A stretch of DNA of 64,000 bases from Zygosaccharomyces rouxii (GCF_000026365.1 NC_012991.1:62001-126000), one strand, 5' to 3'. Counted from the first letter of the stretch, positions 28,616 through 38,606 are shown. Notes: generated by a model from the sequence alone, not told the origin. Made by a program: numbers and translations.

Positions 28616-29647
28616 TTAAAAGAACGCGGTATCAATATCACCAAATTCATCTTCAAATCCATTATTGAAGGGCTCATTACCGAAATCACCGAATATACTA
28701 TCCATCATATTTGGATTTGAATTTTGTTGCTGAGATGGAGGCACCTGTGCCTTTGAATCATCATCAGGTGATTGCTCATCTTGTTGGGAATCATTAGGAC
28801 CTTCCTGAAACTGTTGATCTTGATTCTCGTCTTGAGCAGGCTGTAGCTGTTGTTCCTGCTGTTGTTCCTGCTGCTGCTCCAGCTGTTGCCGTTGGAAGTG
28901 TTCTTGTTCCAGCTGTTCCCTTTCTCGTTGCCGCTGTTGATGTTGCTCTTCTTCTTTTCTACGCAATTCTTCCTCCTCTTGGGCTCTCCTCTCTTGTTCT
29001 CGTCTTTGCCTTTCCTGTTCTTGTTCCCATTGAATTTGTAATTTCTTCTCTCTAAGTTCTTTCTTCAATTTTGCATGATTAGACCAATATCCATCAGGAG
29101 CACGGCTTTGATCTTTTTGTAAATGGGTAAATTTACCTTTATGAGTAACGACACTATTTTCCTGCGACCTAAGTTCAAATTTGGATTCATACAGCTTCAA
29201 AATTTCGTCAGGTTCTTGTAGATTCAATTCTGCCGACCAGAGTTTATCCTTTAAGAAACTAGAGTTGTCATCTAACTCCCATTTAAATCCATTAAGCACT
29301 TCTTGTAACTGTGACAGTGATTCCTTTTGTACTTGTAATTTTCCTTCCAACTGACTTGGCGTGATTCCCTTGAAGATTTCGGGTGGCTTTATCTTATCTA
29401 ATGGAACCAATTGTGTAGTTAAAACATCTATAAATTCTCCTGATTTGATGAAATTTTTCAAAAGATGTGATCTGTATGAAATTGTATCACTCTCATCGTG
29501 TGAAACTGCAGATACATGTTCGGGCCTTAGACGAGAATTTTCAAATCTTTGCTTCACCTGTAACTGTTGTTGTTGTTGTAACTGTAATTGATGATGGATC
29601 CTAGAGGATTTACCGTGATGCGTACGTCTCTTTTTCACCACTGGCAT
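28616..29647 (-). CDS. SNF6: Snf6, SWI/SNF chromatin-remodelling subunit
   Basis: 343 aa (332 in S. cerevisiae). Snf6 is a yeast-specific subunit of the SWI/SNF ATP-dependent nucleosome remodeller. The N-terminus VVKKRRTHHGKSSR matches the basic start of Snf6. A conserved block at about 40-72 contains RLRPEHVSAVSHDESDTISY and SHLLKNFI. Residues about 190-290 form a Gln/Glu/Arg-rich charged helix. The C-terminus DSIFGDFGNEPFNN then EFGDIDTAFF matches the conserved acidic end of the family. In S. cerevisiae SNF6 (YHL025W) is next to RIM4 (YHL024W); here the HSP104-GPI13 block lies between them, as expected for interleaved non-duplicated order. Confidence 0.9.
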   Translation of the reverse strand: MPVVKKRRTHHGKSSRIHHQLQLQQQQQLQVKQRFENSRLRPEHVSAVSHDESDTISYRSHLLKNFIKSGEFIDVLTTQLVPLDKIKPPEIFKGITPSQLEGKLQVQKESLSQLQEVLNGFKWELDDNSSFLKDKLWSAELNLQEPDEILKLYESKFELRSQENSVVTHKGKFTHLQKDQSRAPDGYWSNHAKLKKELREKKLQIQWEQEQERQRREQERRAQEEEELRRKEEEQHQQRQREREQLEQEHFQRQQLEQQQEQQQEQQLQPAQDENQDQQFQEGPNDSQQDEQSPDDDSKAQVPPSQQQNSNPNMMDSIFGDFGNEPFNNGFEDEFGDIDTAFF

Positions 29648-29816
29648 TGATTATCGTAACAACTAATACTCTTACGATCGAATACTCTACTGTACAGTAT
29701 GTCAGCATGTGTAGTATAATTTATGTTTAAGAGTAGACATTCCGACGAGATTGACTCAACTTCTGTCCATACTAACAGTGTAATCACACATTACGACAAC
29801 TCATCGCATGTATTCA

Positions 29817-30560
29817 CTACCTCTTAATCCTAATTCCCAGTGGGTTAGGAGCTCCAGTATGAGCTCCAGTGGCTCTCCTTATCTTTTTTGCCGGTTTAGA
29901 AACTTTCAAAGTATCTGCTCTTCCTTTTCTGCTTTCAAATGCCCTTTCTGCAAGTTTATCCAACTCATCATCTTGATCCTCTTCGCTTTCATGCGATAAA
30001 CTATCCACTTTCCGCTGCTGCTGAGCTCTTGAATTCTTTAATGCAACTAATTGTTGATCACCCTCTTGTTCTCTCTGTAGTTTTGATAACCTTTCCTCGA
30101 GAGCCTGCATTTTATCCTCACCACGATGTCGATCATCATCGTGTTCCTTAACGAGTCGTTCAAGAGCCTGGTCTGCCGTTTCCACATTTTTATTCTCTTT
30201 CAACCTCCCTGCATAGTTTCTCGTACCACCAAATTCCATCACATAGTCAGCACTCTGCGGGTCAGTTCTGAATGCAATACAGTTACTGCATCTGGGACAT
30301 CTTATATTTAACCGGTACATCTTAAAGGTGTCTAGATATTTCTCATCCAATATTTCTTTCTTACCGTTAAACTTCTTACTCTGCGGTATGTACTCATCAC
30401 ATTTCAAGCATCTTATACTGAATGGAGTCATCAGTCTTACAGTAACTACACCATTGTTACGCTTTTTCAACGACTTATTGGCCTTCTTAAGATCCCTCTC
30501 TGCCTTCAACGGGTCGAAATCAGGAGGGTAGTACTTGTTGATTACCTTCCTCTCTGACAT
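29817..30560 (-). CDS. YJU2: Yju2/Cwc16 splicing factor
   Basis: 247 aa (278 in S. cerevisiae). Yju2 is a step-one spliceosome factor that joins with the Prp19 complex and stabilises the branch helix for the first catalytic step. It begins SERKVINKYYPPDFDP, the hallmark N-terminus of the CWC16 family, and has two CxxC pairs: CLKCDEYI (about 54-60) and CPRCSNC (about 92-98), a zinc-binding region. The C-terminal half is charged and helical, ending in a basic segment. It lies tail-to-head with SNF6 and head-to-head with the bZIP gene (168 bp between start codons). Confidence 0.93.
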   Translation of the reverse strand: MSERKVINKYYPPDFDPLKAERDLKKANKSLKKRNNGVVTVRLMTPFSIRCLKCDEYIPQSKKFNGKKEILDEKYLDTFKMYRLNIRCPRCSNCIAFRTDPQSADYVMEFGGTRNYAGRLKENKNVETADQALERLVKEHDDDRHRGEDKMQALEERLSKLQREQEGDQQLVALKNSRAQQQRKVDSLSHESEEDQDDELDKLAERAFESRKGRADTLKVSKPAKKIRRATGAHTGAPNPLGIRIKR

Positions 30561-30728
30561 AGATGTGCTTATAGACTGCTTAGAGCTTCACTATTCCACT
30601 TGTTCTTTGTAAGTTTCTGATTAAAATATCTTGCGAAGTAATCATCGAGAATGCGGAAATATAGGAACTCTTACTGAAGACAACAACTTAATAAACAAAG
30701 GTCGTAGATCGAAGTACTATCAACCAGT

Positions 30729-31499
30729 ATGGGCATAAATGAATACGCTATGGATATGCGAGGATATTCCATCGATCCATTTGATACATTAGATTCACTT
30801 AAGGTGTCGGTTCCAAGCCCTCTTTCTGAATACATATTGAATAGTAATGGTAGTGAGTCTGGAGATGGAGTTCTCACACCAACAGATAATGCGACTGCAG
30901 CTAAAAGTGATGTAACTGTCAGTAGTAATGGTAACTCAAGCGGTGAATTAACAGAAGAAAAGTTAAAACAGATTAAAAGAGCCCAAAACAGGGCAGCACA
31001 ACGTGCATTTCGAGAGCGTAAAGAGACAAGGTTGAAAGAGTTGGAACAGGAGTTACGACAAAGTGAAGCTCGTCGTAAACAGCTAGATGAAGAATTGGAA
31101 CGACTTTGTAGGGCTAACTTGGAAATGAATGCTGAAAATAAAATACTTTTGGAACAAGGTGAGGTTGGTGATTATGGGACACAGGGTGGAAGGTTTACTT
31201 TCCCACATGAGATTGCCCATGAAAATTCTGGTTCATTACAAGAATCTAGAGAGTACAGTTCAAAAATATTTAAGACTGAAGGTCATTATCTCGATGAATC
31301 AGGCAAAGAGATTTTAACCGTTCCTGCAACATGGGATTATTTGCACCAATTATCGGAGCAAGTACAGTTTAACGTTACTGGCGTCTTGGATAGTTTAAAA
31401 GGAAACGAAGTTTGTCACGGATTAGGTGCAGCATATCCAAGAGTTCTTGTTGACCAGCAAGTTCGAGAACAGCTTGTACGGGATGCAAGTCGTGCCTAA
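30729..31499 (+). CDS. YAP3: Yap-family bZIP transcription factor (Yap3-like)
   Basis: 256 aa. The basic region IKRAQNRAAQRAFRERKETR (about 80-99) contains the fungal AP-1 signature QNRAAQRAFRERK, with heptad leucines after it (about 103-135). There is no cysteine-rich domain like that of Yap1. The C-terminal block VPATWDYLHQLSEQ then KGNEVCHGLGAAYPR resembles the Yap3 end. STE20 is close by, and in S. cerevisiae YAP3 (YHL009C) is two genes from STE20 (YHL007C), which favours YAP3. Shorter than S. cerevisiae Yap3 (330 aa) and in a different orientation relative to STE20, so the exact paralogue is less certain than the family. Confidence 0.7.
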   Translation: MGINEYAMDMRGYSIDPFDTLDSLKVSVPSPLSEYILNSNGSESGDGVLTPTDNATAAKSDVTVSSNGNSSGELTEEKLKQIKRAQNRAAQRAFRERKETRLKELEQELRQSEARRKQLDEELERLCRANLEMNAENKILLEQGEVGDYGTQGGRFTFPHEIAHENSGSLQESREYSSKIFKTEGHYLDESGKEILTVPATWDYLHQLSEQVQFNVTGVLDSLKGNEVCHGLGAAYPRVLVDQQVREQLVRDASRA

Positions 31500-31620
31500 A
31501 ATCTGTGGTTTTTGTTTAATTCTGGGTTATTGTTATTGTTGTTGTTATTATTATTGTTGTTGTTATTATTATTGTTGTTGTTATTATTATTATTAGTATT
31601 ATTGTTATCACTTTTTCTTT
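31500..31620. repeat. GTT/ATT triplet tract
   Basis: Downstream of the bZIP stop, an 18-bp unit of GTT x3 + ATT x3 is repeated about three times (roughly 31530-31600), flanked by further TTA/TTG triplets. It lies in the leader region of CUE2. Confidence 0.8.
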
Positions 31621-31741
31621 TATACTATGCTTTATTATGCATTACTATGCCATAATAATACAATCAACTCTGTATATCGTCTTGTTCTTGAATGTGAAAT
31701 ACATTAAGTTTCAAGAAGCTGAAGCAGTTGAAAGAATCAAT

Positions 31742-32983
31742 ATGGATGAATCCGTTGCACTGTTGGTGGAAATGTTTCCCGATAAGCCAGTTGATGAGTT
31801 AAATTCAGCTCTTAAAAGTTCAAATGGTATTTTAGATGATGCTTGCGTAATGTTAGTCAGTGAAGACAGTAGCAGAGAAAATGTTAATCCTCATGAACAG
31901 TTAAAATCTATGTTTCCATTGGTACATCAACCAACAATCGAAAAGGTTTGGCATGATCAAAATGGTGATTTTGATAATACCGTCGTAGAATTGTTAAACC
32001 ATCATATGCTATTAGAAGAGAATGACAGTAGAGACCCTGAACCATCCCCGCAGCCTGAATCTAAATCCACTGTAGACATTGTACAAGAATACACCGGTGT
32101 TACTTCAAGTATAGCAAGACACTTTAGCTATAGAAGTTCTTTTAACGTGGTAAAGGCTATTGTATCCATATTAGACTCATACCGAGAACCACCACAAGAA
32201 AAGAAGACTCCAGCTGCGCCTTTACCCAAGCATCGTACTGGTGGTCGTGTTCAAGGTCCCAAGGGAGCTGCTCATGCAGATAAATTGGCTTCTTCGTCAA
32301 CGAGGGAAGCGTCACCAGTAACCCAAGATAGACCGCCTTATGTGTATTCCATCGAATCTGCAGAAGCACAAGAGTTGGAAGATGCAATCAAATCTAATTT
32401 AAATCTACGAAGTATTCACCCAAAATTTCTTCATAGAGCTTTAGAATACTACAGAGGTGATTTACTTAAAACTTTACAGTTGGCAAGCTTAATCATTGAA
32501 CAAAATGGCACCAGGTACACTTACAAGGATGCCCATGAAGAGTCATACGACTTATCAGGTTTTACAGAATACAAACCTCGTGGTAAGAGGCGATCCCCAA
32601 GAGATTTTAATGGAAATTCCAACTTCTCACTACAAGACGATTCGTACGCTCCAATAGCTCGCAGCATGTGGTCCAACGTACTGACAAACCCAAGATTGGA
32701 TTTCCATGGGTTTTTATGCCCTGATGCCATACAAGTATTACAAAAATGTCTAGAGAAATGGTGGAAACACGAATTGGATCAAAGAGAATTGAACAATCAG
32801 AAATTGTCCATGACTCAAGTAGCCAACGTTGATCCTCTGCGAGTAATCACAGGTAGAGGTATTCACAGTGACAATGGTGTATCAAAGCTTAAAACCCAGG
32901 TAAGGAGATTCTTGGAAAGAAATCAGTACAAATTTGTCGAAGAAACCGCCTATTTTGTAATCGTAGGTAAGAAAGTTCGTTGA
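31742..32983 (+). CDS. CUE2: Cue2, CUE/SMR-domain endonuclease of no-go decay
   Basis: 413 aa from ATG 31742 (443 in S. cerevisiae). Cue2 cleaves mRNA in the A site of stalled, collided ribosomes during no-go decay; its CUE domains read ubiquitin marks. The N-terminal CUE domains cover about 1-40 and 50-95. The C-terminal SMR nuclease domain holds the catalytic LDFHG near residue 318 and GRGIHSDNG near 370, as required for activity. The chosen start gives the CUE domain at the very N-terminus; an in-frame ATG at 31637 would add 35 mostly hydrophobic residues and is discussed as a finding. CUE2-MIF2 order matches YKL090W-YKL089W. Confidence 0.9.
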   Translation: MDESVALLVEMFPDKPVDELNSALKSSNGILDDACVMLVSEDSSRENVNPHEQLKSMFPLVHQPTIEKVWHDQNGDFDNTVVELLNHHMLLEENDSRDPEPSPQPESKSTVDIVQEYTGVTSSIARHFSYRSSFNVVKAIVSILDSYREPPQEKKTPAAPLPKHRTGGRVQGPKGAAHADKLASSSTREASPVTQDRPPYVYSIESAEAQELEDAIKSNLNLRSIHPKFLHRALEYYRGDLLKTLQLASLIIEQNGTRYTYKDAHEESYDLSGFTEYKPRGKRRSPRDFNGNSNFSLQDDSYAPIARSMWSNVLTNPRLDFHGFLCPDAIQVLQKCLEKWWKHELDQRELNNQKLSMTQVANVDPLRVITGRGIHSDNGVSKLKTQVRRFLERNQYKFVEETAYFVIVGKKVR

Positions 32984-33127
32984 CGCGATGAGCTTGAAGT
33001 TAACTAAACTCACCTTACAGCGCATGTATAAACTTGTCATTTACAAAAAAAATAATCTTGATAGACATAGATAGATGCAGTTACTGATGGTTTAAAAGCT
33101 CACTAAAAGATTGATTGATATTTGAAA

Positions 33128-34918
33128 ATGGATTATATGCATCTAGGTGTAAGGTCTAGAAAGACTGGTATTAACGCTAGGCAAGGTCTCGAGAAAGATG
33201 AATACAGTATGGAAAGAATTGATGATTTCTTTAGTGAAGATTCAACTAGTCATATTAGTGGTGATAGAAGGAAAAGTAGAAGATCTTCAATGCTTTCACT
33301 ACTTTCTAGTGGTGGTCCTAGTGGATCATTTGTGTCAGATTCTGATCATCAGCAATCAACAAGTCCATCCAGAAGATCTTCTAGAGTGTACAGATTCAGT
33401 CTTCCAGAAAATGATACAATCCAAGAGGAAGAACCAGTAGATAATAACAATAATGTCCCAATTGATTACGATCTGCCACCACCACCAACACCATCACTTT
33501 CTGATAAAATGGAACAACCGCTGGACGGACCCTCAATTAGACTTACACCTGAGAAATCAACAAATGGAGACGTACCCGATTTAATTCAAGATGATGAAGA
33601 TACCAGAGATTATACATCCTTCAATACATCGGAGAATGCCCTTTTAGAAGATGAGATGGATGATGATTACGAAGCCATTAGCGAAGAAGATAGAGATTAC
33701 GTGGAAGGTGAATCTTCGTTAGAACAAACATTAAGTGCAGATGACAGTGATAGTAGCAGTAGTAGTGGTAGCGGTAGTGATGCAGGAGACACTACTATGG
33801 CTAAAAGCGAAGAAGAAGAAGAAGAAGATTTAGCTACTGTTCCTTCAAGACGAACTTATGGTTATGACAACGTACCGCCAGAAATATACGATTCAGATGA
33901 GGAGTACATTCAAAAGCAGGCACCAGAATTAGATCAGGATCCACATGCTACGGATGACCAAAGTCTTAGAAGGTCTAACAGGGTCAAGATTGCACCTCTA
34001 GAATGGTGGAGGAATGAAAAAGTGGTTTACAAGAGAAAAACCAGTAAACCAGTATTGGAGATCGACAAGATTGTTACCTATGACAAAAATGATGAAGAGG
34101 ATGACGAGGAGGAATTATCCATTGGTCGTCGTAAGGGAAGGAATAAGAAGAAAACAGCTACTACTACAAGGACAAGGCCTTATAATTATATTCCAACTGG
34201 TAAGCCTAGGGGTAGACCCAGAAAACACAAGGCATTTGGCATGAGTGGAGGCCTTGTGGAAAATCCAAATACCGATCTTTTAGAAGAAATTAACCAAGGT
34301 AAAATACCTCAAGGTGAATGGTTACAACATGGTATTTTGGAGGCTAACGTTAATGTAACCATGGATAGACAAGGAGATGAAATAATTGCATTTGCTCCCA
34401 ATTTATCACAATCGGAACAGATTAAGGAAACAGAAGATGAACATTTCTCATTGGAGGTCATGTTTGATGCTCATAAGGATCATTTTGCCAGTGGTATGTT
34501 AAAGATCCCTCGATATGGTAAGAAGAAATTAAGTGATTCTTATAATGTCTTCATAACTTTTTTCGTGGTTCAGGGTGTACTTGAAGTTACACTAGCGGGT
34601 AATACTTTTTTAACGACAGAAGGTTCATCATTTCAAGTTCCTGCTTTTAACGAATATGCCCTTGAAAATAGAGGTAACAACGAAGTAAAAATGTTCTTTA
34701 CGCAAGTAACCATTTCAATAGATGAACTACAGAATGGTCATTCTACTCACCAAAGTAGTGATGAAGAAGATATGCAATCTCAATCACTTGATGCGGGCGT
34801 CAACGATAGCGGTAGCAGTAGCCAGGATGAAGACACACTGACGACAACAAGGAAAAGTAACGAAATCGCGTCAGCGAAAAGAAGTTCATTAAGTAGCATG
34901 AGCATTTCTGATATCTAA
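33128..34918 (+). CDS. MIF2: Mif2, CENP-C inner kinetochore protein
   Basis: 596 aa from ATG 33128 (549 in S. cerevisiae); the open frame reaches two codons further but only to a TTG. Mif2 binds Cse4 nucleosomes and CDEIII DNA and recruits the outer kinetochore. The start MDYMHLGVRSRKTGINARQG and the following DEYSMERIDDFF match the Mtw1-binding N-terminus. A Ser/Asp/Glu-rich stretch covers about 130-255. The CENP-C signature RRSNRVKIAPLEWWRNE lies at about 282-299, followed by a basic region and an AT-hook GKPRGRPRKH. The C-terminal cupin dimerisation domain covers about 435-540. Its presence shows that the genome encodes a CENP-C kinetochore. Confidence 0.95.
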   Translation: MDYMHLGVRSRKTGINARQGLEKDEYSMERIDDFFSEDSTSHISGDRRKSRRSSMLSLLSSGGPSGSFVSDSDHQQSTSPSRRSSRVYRFSLPENDTIQEEEPVDNNNNVPIDYDLPPPPTPSLSDKMEQPLDGPSIRLTPEKSTNGDVPDLIQDDEDTRDYTSFNTSENALLEDEMDDDYEAISEEDRDYVEGESSLEQTLSADDSDSSSSSGSGSDAGDTTMAKSEEEEEEDLATVPSRRTYGYDNVPPEIYDSDEEYIQKQAPELDQDPHATDDQSLRRSNRVKIAPLEWWRNEKVVYKRKTSKPVLEIDKIVTYDKNDEEDDEEELSIGRRKGRNKKKTATTTRTRPYNYIPTGKPRGRPRKHKAFGMSGGLVENPNTDLLEEINQGKIPQGEWLQHGILEANVNVTMDRQGDEIIAFAPNLSQSEQIKETEDEHFSLEVMFDAHKDHFASGMLKIPRYGKKKLSDSYNVFITFFVVQGVLEVTLAGNTFLTTEGSSFQVPAFNEYALENRGNNEVKMFFTQVTISIDELQNGHSTHQSSDEEDMQSQSLDAGVNDSGSSSQDEDTLTTTRKSNEIASAKRSSLSSMSISDI

Positions 34919-34969
34919 CTTGGGATCCCATTTGATCGTATATAAACGTTTCTCAACTACCCCATGTAA

Positions 34970-34970
<1 letters not shown>

Positions 34971-35000
<30 letters not shown>
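34971..35000. repeat. Poly(A) tract, 30 nt
   Basis: Uninterrupted A30 between the convergent MIF2 and STE20 genes, just past the MIF2 stop. Confidence 0.9.
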
Positions 35001-35002
<2 letters not shown>

Positions 35003-35167
35003 CAAACTCCAAACTGCTGGCTTAGCCCATGAGAAGAAGAAAATGATACTTTATATATTACAATTGCCGCCATAAGAGCAATCCGTTAAATGGTCAATTT
35101 ATTTTGATCCGATAACCAACCTTGGAATATATTTAATTCCGAAATTTTCCCCCTCTCTGTTTTCGTT

Positions 35168-38059
35168 CTAACCTTGTGCCGTCGTAACTTCCTGCTCTTC
35201 AACTCCCTCCTCTCCACCACCATCATCTTCGTCGTCGTCGTCGTCGTCGTCATCGTCGTGTTCCATCTTTTCAGCAATTTTCTTCATACGTGCCAATTTC
35301 ACTAGTGGTGCTAGCGAAGAATTTTCTTCGGCGACTTGTGTGACGAATGGATCTTTTAAGAGTTGTGATGAAGAGGCTCTTTGATCTGGCTCCACCGTTA
35401 AACACCAATCAAGGAAATTCTGCAATTCTTCGCCTAAATTATCAGGTTCCTTTAATTTTGGTGTACCATTGGTGGCTATCAAATATAATGCCCTCAATGG
35501 GGTTTCGTTTAAATATGGAGGTTCACCCTCGATCATTTCAATAATCATAATACCTAGCGACCATATATCCACTTTGGGACCATATTCTTTCCTTGAAACA
35601 ACTTCAGGTGCCATCCAATAGGGTGTCCCCACCATTGTTGTTCTCTTTAAATTAATTTCATTGATTTGAGCGCAAAATCCAAAATCTGTCAATTTGATTT
35701 CACCTGTCATTGATAATAAAATATTATCCGATTTGATATCTCGATGAATGACACCCTTGGAATGTAAAAATTGAAGACCCGCTAAAGTTTCTCTACAGAC
35801 GGCACCAATTTGACCCTCTGTTAAAATGCAATGCGTCACTACATCCGTTAATGAACCACCTTCCATGTATTCCATAACGACCCATAAGTCACCTTTTAAC
35901 AAGTATGAATCAATAAAATTCACGATATTTCTATGTTTACTGCCTTTCATAACCATAATTTCGTTGATGATTAATTCTTTCTTGGGTTGTTTTTCCAAAT
36001 TCATCTGTTTAATGGCGACAGATGCATTAGTACCCAATTCATAAGCGGTATAAACGCCACCAGATGCACCTTGACCAATTTTGGTCAGATTTAGATATAG
36101 CTTACTGGGGTCACCTTCAGCACAGATTTCACCCAATTGGGCGTAAAGTTGCTTCGTACGCCTTTCTCTTTCTTCCCTTTTCTTTTCAGCTAATGCAACA
36201 TTATTCTTCTTGGAAACTTCTCTTGACGGCGTTTTTGATTTATTATGCCTTGCCGTCGGTGTTGAAGGGGATGGTGCTGTTTTGCCATCTTTCTGGTCTG
36301 TACGATCCTCCATCTTGTCAAGCTTATCAACATTCTCTTCCTCTTTATGTTGCGGTAGTGGAGGTAATGGTTGATCTTCTCTTTTACTACTAGGTTTCCT
36401 CGATGGTAACGAAGTTGAAGATTGACTATGAGGAATTTGGGGAACTTGTGGTGATGAATTGGATCTACTTGGTTCCAGTACCGGGGAAACAGAAGTTTTC
36501 CCGGCGGTTGGGGGTTTTGGTGCAGGTCTCGTGGGAATAAATTTTTGATGCGAACCACCAATGCCACCGGCATTAGGATCAGATTCGTTACCCATTGATA
36601 TACCATTTGCCAAAGGTGGCGCTGGTGTAGGTAACTGATTTATTTTTTCCGGGCTATAAACATGGGCTGGAGAATTTCGACTCACACCATTCTGTGGTGA
36701 AGAAAAGGATTGATATTGTTGCAATTGAGGCGTTTGTACGCCACGCTCAGGTGTCGTGGAATCTTGAGGAAGATTATTCGACTTGAACCTATTAACCGAT
36801 GAAGTCGATGGCGTTTTGAACGTAGGGGAGCTCGCTTCCAATGGAGATGGATTTGTAACATTGAATGTCTTGAAAGTTTTATCTTCACCACTTGATTCAG
36901 TTACATCTTGATAGAACTTAACAATATCAACCACGGCCTGTATGTTCTGTTCCTGTTCTCTCTTGGAGATACCACTACTCGTTAATAACTTTTCCCACTC
37001 AGTGGGTAACCCTGTATATTCACCAGTTCTTGAATCAATCCCCACATGATGTAAATGCTTAGCATTGTAGGGTGTCGAAATTTTAACTACGGATGTTCCT
37101 GGCTGTTGTTTGTTCTTTTCACCTCCTGAGGTTCGCTTCATATTGTTGACAAAAGATGTAAATACACCCTTCATTCTACTACTTCCTGATCCGTTATTCT
37201 TCTTTTTACTCTGCTCCAGTTTTTGAGTCGATGACGAGGCTGACTGTGATCTCGGGCTCATAACGTTACTATTGGTACTAAGCTTCTTCGAGGCACCAAA
37301 GGGACTAAAAGACGAACTCTTTGAAATGTTAACAGGCGATGAACCCCTCACTGGTAACGGTACGGTAGCATGATGCGCAGCAATAGGCGGTGTCATTATC
37401 TGTCTATTACTATTGTTATTATTACTTGTAAAACTGTTATTATTTTGGTTATTTGGAATTCCCGATGAAGATCCCTGAGTTCCTACCGAACCAGATTTCG
37501 ACGAAGAGTTACCTCTTTCCACCGACGAATCCAAATAACTACTTTCATTAGACTGATTCAAATTTCTTGAATAACCGTTAAACTGAGGTTCCGATTCGGA
37601 TGCATGAATTGTGGAATTCGTATTATCCGCGAAACCAGATTTATCCAGTGTGATACTACCTTTTGTAGTATCGTCGCTAGGATCATGCCGTTGCTCGTTT
37701 CTCTCAACTTCCTGCGGTTCCTCACTAGGTACCTCCTTTTCGCCTTCGGATGATGATAGTCCACTTAATACCGAAGATGACGATACTCTTGTAAACTGTA
37801 TGGGGTCATCTAATGATGTAGAATGTTCCATTGCTGGCTCATGGGATCTACCAGGATCCATTGACCTATATTCACTTATGTTACGTAAGCGAGGACTATT
37901 ACCAGCATCAGATGCATCAATATTTTCACTTTCTTGTAAGGCATTTACATTTAGTGTTCCTTGAACTCGTGGTAAATCGAACGATTCCACATCTTCTTTC
38001 AAATTAGTGTTATCTAGATCTAGTGAATCCTTAACACCAGTCGTATTCGAATGTTCCAT
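35168..38059 (-). CDS. STE20: Ste20, p21-activated MAP4K kinase
   Basis: 963 aa (939 in S. cerevisiae). Ste20 is activated by Cdc42 and phosphorylates Ste11 in the mating, filamentous and HOG pathways. The first ~300 residues are Ser/Asn-rich. The CRIB motif ISTPYNAKHLHHVGID starts near 325. Proline-rich SH3 targets lie at about 500-580. The kinase domain (about 655-910) has GQGASGGV, AIKQMN, HRDIKSDN (near 771), DFGFCAQ and GTPYWMAPE (near 813). The C-terminal SSLAPLVKLARMKKIAE is the Gbeta (Ste4) binding motif that separates Ste20 from Cla4, and no PH domain is seen. A poly-Asp tail follows. Confidence 0.96.
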   Translation of the reverse strand: MEHSNTTGVKDSLDLDNTNLKEDVESFDLPRVQGTLNVNALQESENIDASDAGNSPRLRNISEYRSMDPGRSHEPAMEHSTSLDDPIQFTRVSSSSVLSGLSSSEGEKEVPSEEPQEVERNEQRHDPSDDTTKGSITLDKSGFADNTNSTIHASESEPQFNGYSRNLNQSNESSYLDSSVERGNSSSKSGSVGTQGSSSGIPNNQNNNSFTSNNNNSNRQIMTPPIAAHHATVPLPVRGSSPVNISKSSSFSPFGASKKLSTNSNVMSPRSQSASSSTQKLEQSKKKNNGSGSSRMKGVFTSFVNNMKRTSGGEKNKQQPGTSVVKISTPYNAKHLHHVGIDSRTGEYTGLPTEWEKLLTSSGISKREQEQNIQAVVDIVKFYQDVTESSGEDKTFKTFNVTNPSPLEASSPTFKTPSTSSVNRFKSNNLPQDSTTPERGVQTPQLQQYQSFSSPQNGVSRNSPAHVYSPEKINQLPTPAPPLANGISMGNESDPNAGGIGGSHQKFIPTRPAPKPPTAGKTSVSPVLEPSRSNSSPQVPQIPHSQSSTSLPSRKPSSKREDQPLPPLPQHKEEENVDKLDKMEDRTDQKDGKTAPSPSTPTARHNKSKTPSREVSKKNNVALAEKKREERERRTKQLYAQLGEICAEGDPSKLYLNLTKIGQGASGGVYTAYELGTNASVAIKQMNLEKQPKKELIINEIMVMKGSKHRNIVNFIDSYLLKGDLWVVMEYMEGGSLTDVVTHCILTEGQIGAVCRETLAGLQFLHSKGVIHRDIKSDNILLSMTGEIKLTDFGFCAQINEINLKRTTMVGTPYWMAPEVVSRKEYGPKVDIWSLGIMIIEMIEGEPPYLNETPLRALYLIATNGTPKLKEPDNLGEELQNFLDWCLTVEPDQRASSSQLLKDPFVTQVAEENSSLAPLVKLARMKKIAEKMEHDDDDDDDDDEDDGGGEEGVEEQEVTTAQG
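35213..35265. repeat. GAC/GAT codon tract in the STE20 tail
   Basis: Repeated GTC/ATC triplets on the plus strand encode the poly-Asp tail of Ste20, directly after the Gbeta-binding motif. Confidence 0.8.
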
Positions 38060-38606
38060 CCTAAACTGAAATATATGTGTGCGTATTCGTTGCGCTTTTG
38101 GTTATAGTGGTGTTGTAGTACTCTTTGATGTTAACGTTGTGTCCCTACTACCAATTGGATGTAAAAGAAAGAGTGAAAAAAACTAAAAAAAAAAAAAAAA
38201 TTCAATATGCAACGTCTGGAACTGATATAGTCTTATTCAAAACGTCCAAAGCGTTGATTCATTCCTTTGTGATAAAATATATACAAAGTTGAGGTTGTAT
38301 AAACTTCCAACCAACTAGAAATGAACAGTTTTCCCCTCTGCCTTACTCTTCCTTGTCTTACTTCTTCTTAAAGGAAACACGGTTCACCACCTGCGAAGCG
38401 CGTCGAGCTCATCGAGCTGTCAATGAATAACATAAAATTACTGGAAAAGGTGAAATCAACAGGAATCATCTGCCGTCGAAAGAATGTTAATCCATACCCG
38501 TGATCAGGGATTATCAAGAGTGACGGCCAGAACGATTACCGGGTGGTGAAATTAAGCGGAACTATATGCGACGGTATGTACGACTCGTAGATCTACTGTA
38601 CGAGTA
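38060..38606. other. STE20 promoter / UFD4 3' flank
   Basis: I see no gene. An A15-16 run lies near 38186-38201. Nothing matching a clear pheromone response element was noted. Confidence 0.5.
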
